64,000 nucleotides of DNA from Casuarius casuarius (lineage: Eukaryota > Chordata > Aves > Casuariiformes > Casuariidae): positions 1,138,939 to 1,202,938 of the forward strand of contig PTFA01000086.1 in NCBI GenBank assembly GCA_003342895.1, in the 5' to 3' direction. The notes beneath the pieces were generated by a model that was not told the origin of the DNA, made no database searches, and saw only the letters and a program-made list of their open reading frames with translations. Position numbers and translations under genes: made by a program. Below, piece after piece: positions 61,758 through 64,000 of this stretch. Numbering within the stretch: position 1 is the first letter of the stretch; each line of letters begins with the position of its first letter.

Positions 61758-64000
61758 GATGTTGGCTTACACCGTGGCTATGGATCTGACATAGAAACAC
61801 TCTCGTTGAGATGGGAAAATGACCCAGGTCTTGCAGGAGTTAGGTCAATCTCCTTTAATTAAAGAGAACAAGCCAATAAACACCTCACTTCCTCACTTTA
61901 GGGAGAGTATTATACAAATGAAGACTACCTTAGAAGCCCACCAAGCTGGATTTACATATGATTGCCTAGCAAGCGAAGGGATAAATCCACTGTTCATTTT
62001 TAAAATTTCAACCTCCTTTTGTTCCAGATGATTCAAGGCCAGAAAAGGCCAGCCTCAGAAACTATTTGGAGTAGAGATCTGTAGGTTGCTCAGCCAGACA
62101 CTTTTCACTGAAGAAGACAAACTTGATCTTGCTGGCCTGTACATAGAGCTGACGTTAATCTCCAAACTAGCTGTTGCTTTGAATTCTCTGCAGAGATTTC
62201 AGGTGTCTTTGTTCACACTATTTCTTCACTTTCCAGAACACATCTCAGAAAGTTGTATAGTCTGATTTTTCTCTTCTGCTTTATGCTTCTTTTACAGCAG
62301 CATAACTCTCTTCAGATTATTGGTTTCCAAATAAACCAGGTCAATACCAAGTGCTCTCTATTCTAATGCACAGCAGCAACATTTTATACTAAATTAGTCC
62401 AAATCTCATGTAGAGGCCTCTTTAATTAGAGAGTGGAAGAGGGAAGAAAACTGTTTTAAGAGTCTTGGATAAGAGTCTAAAGCTCATATAATAAAACAAA
62501 AACAACAAAAAACTATTGTACAATTTCTTGGTACAGTAATTGGTAGTTTTAAATTCTTAAAGTATAGATAATGAATAGAAACACTGCAGACTTGTTCTTA
62601 ACCATAGCATTAGCACAAATGTTGGAAGCCAGGCTTTCTATGGCATCTTACAGATTTTAATAACACCCTTAATTTCTTAGATTCTTTAGAAATTAGCCAT
62701 TTTTTGTAAACCAGCATGGAATAGGCTATTGTATCTTTCCTTGCATGGAGTGACATGTTTGAAAATAATTGTTTCCCAATAATCTGTGCTAGGTCACCGA
62801 AAACTGTTAGATTGCACCCTAAAGAAATATTTTCTGGCAATAAAACTTCCATCTTTCATCTACACATTCGTGACAACAATAACAATTGAAACATGAAGGA
62901 TTTTAATATAAGCAACATCCTTGATTTTCCATGATTTCACAGCTTGTCTAAGAAATGTACTGCAAAAATTGGTTCAGGCAGAAAGAGGGCCCAGGATAAG
63001 AAATACCAAAAATAACAACAAAATAATATTTATCTTTGAGAAAGATAAAAGAAATAGAACAACAGCCGAGCTCCTAAGAATCAAAATGTCTGCATATGAT
63101 ATATTTGGGCATATTAAATGCCATTAGAAGGCAGAATTAAATGACACCCTCTGAGTGAATAGCATGGAGACAGAGGGTTCAAAGCAGGACTCCGGAAATG
63201 TTGCGAAGATCTGATGTCCAGCAGCAGAACAAAAGAAACTATTATGTGTTTCCAAGGAAAAGCAAAGAAAATGTGAAGGGAGGGGGTCTTATCTTCAAGG
63301 AGCTCAGACGGTTGTCACAAAGTCTGCTCCCTACTTCTCATAAAACCCTGCAGGAGTTATGCTCCACAGCTTAGAATCCCACTCTGCCCAAATTACAAGC
63401 TCTGCAAGTAAGGGACTGCTTTGCATTCGGTGTCTGCCTGGGCCTTAGCATACTGACATGAGGATCCTGACCGAGTCTTTTAATCTTTTAATAAGATACT
63501 ATGAATAATATTCTTATGATACTATGAATAACTTATGGCTTCCTTTTTTCTTATTAAACTTTGGAGTGCTACAAGGTTTTTTTCAAGAATAATGAAAAGC
63601 CAAATTAATTCCTTTACAGGATTCAACAATTTCGCTCAGATGCTTGAAATATTTGAAGCCTTTTTGCATCCACAAACACTAATCAACACAAAATGTAGGG
63701 TCTCTACAATCTCCTTTTTGGTCATTTTTATTTCTCAAATTACTATATGTAAATAGAGCATGCAGTATTTTGCTGATGTCAGAATATAGCTGGAAAACAG
63801 CACACTGAAAAAAAAGTCTTTCAGGTTGATATAAATGCAGTTGTAGCAAGTTGTAACTGTATGGTTTTTATAGAGGCATTTAGAAATAAACTGACTGCAG
63901 AAATGCACCAGTGTGGGGGACAGATTTTGAGAGCATGTGAAGAAAAACAAAGACCTCAGACAGGGGCTGTCTGTGCCATTTAGGGATAAAGAGGGGTATC

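Larger units (their letters stand above)
59810..64000. other. Non-coding stretch to the window end
   Basis: No gene recognised. It contains an (AAAAC)n repeat at 61,051-61,075, A22 at 61,736-61,757 and a 208-nt stop-free segment at 61,294-61,501 bounded by splice-like signals (see findings). The last 2 kb are plain AT-rich sequence. Confidence 0.5.

Noticed and set aside
1..64000. CRISPR arrays, operons, phage, plasmid or toxin-antitoxin systems
   Set aside because: No regularly spaced direct repeats of CRISPR size, no dense coding and no bacterial signals. The sequence is vertebrate-like throughout.
1..64000. Endogenous retrovirus or LTR pairs
   Set aside because: I saw no pair of long direct repeats and no recognisable gag, pol or env-type reading. 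A solo LTR could escape notice by eye.

Overview
This window looks like vertebrate nuclear DNA, most likely from a bird or another archosaur or turtle-line reptile. It is AT-rich and almost free of open coding sequence. The only transposon relics I recognise are worn CR1-type LINE fragments, MIR/CORE-type SINE remnants and an old amniote-wide interspersed repeat. I see no Alu, B1/B2 or L1 sequence. There is one 25-N assembly gap. Nothing suggests bacterial, plasmid or phage DNA: there are no dense ORFs, operons, Shine-Dalgarno spacing or CRISPR.

Coding content: the longest stop-free frames are about 130-160 codons. That is roughly what chance gives over 128,000 codon positions at this base composition, and none carries a domain I recognise. 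I therefore annotate no intact protein-coding gene. Three segments have coding character but look broken: the reverse-transcriptase part of a CR1 element (about 28,040-28,935, plus strand); a C2H2 zinc-finger scrap (about 44,869-44,979, minus strand); and an unidentified 193-codon minus-strand frame with one internal stop (56,511-57,089). A few pairs of good splice signals could mark small exons of a transcript crossing the window, notably a 12-nt candidate at 21,601-21,612, but sequence alone cannot establish them.

Layout: 1-28 kb is intergenic or intronic sequence with scattered SINE/DNA-repeat relics, simple repeats and AT-rich stretches that resemble conserved non-coding elements. At 28.0-28.9 kb there is a CR1 fragment. 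From 29 to 43 kb the sequence is again featureless apart from the gap at 41,323-41,347. The 43-47 kb stretch holds two SINE relics and the zinc-finger scrap. At 50.6-51.5 kb a second CR1 fragment is split by a pure 82-base A run. The 52-64 kb stretch holds a perfect 15-bp tandem repeat, the interrupted 193-codon frame and short tandem duplications.

The simplest reading is a gene desert or a very large intron. No multi-gene system, new or known, is visible. All repeat-family assignments rest on remembered consensus sequences and should be confirmed by a repeat-library search.
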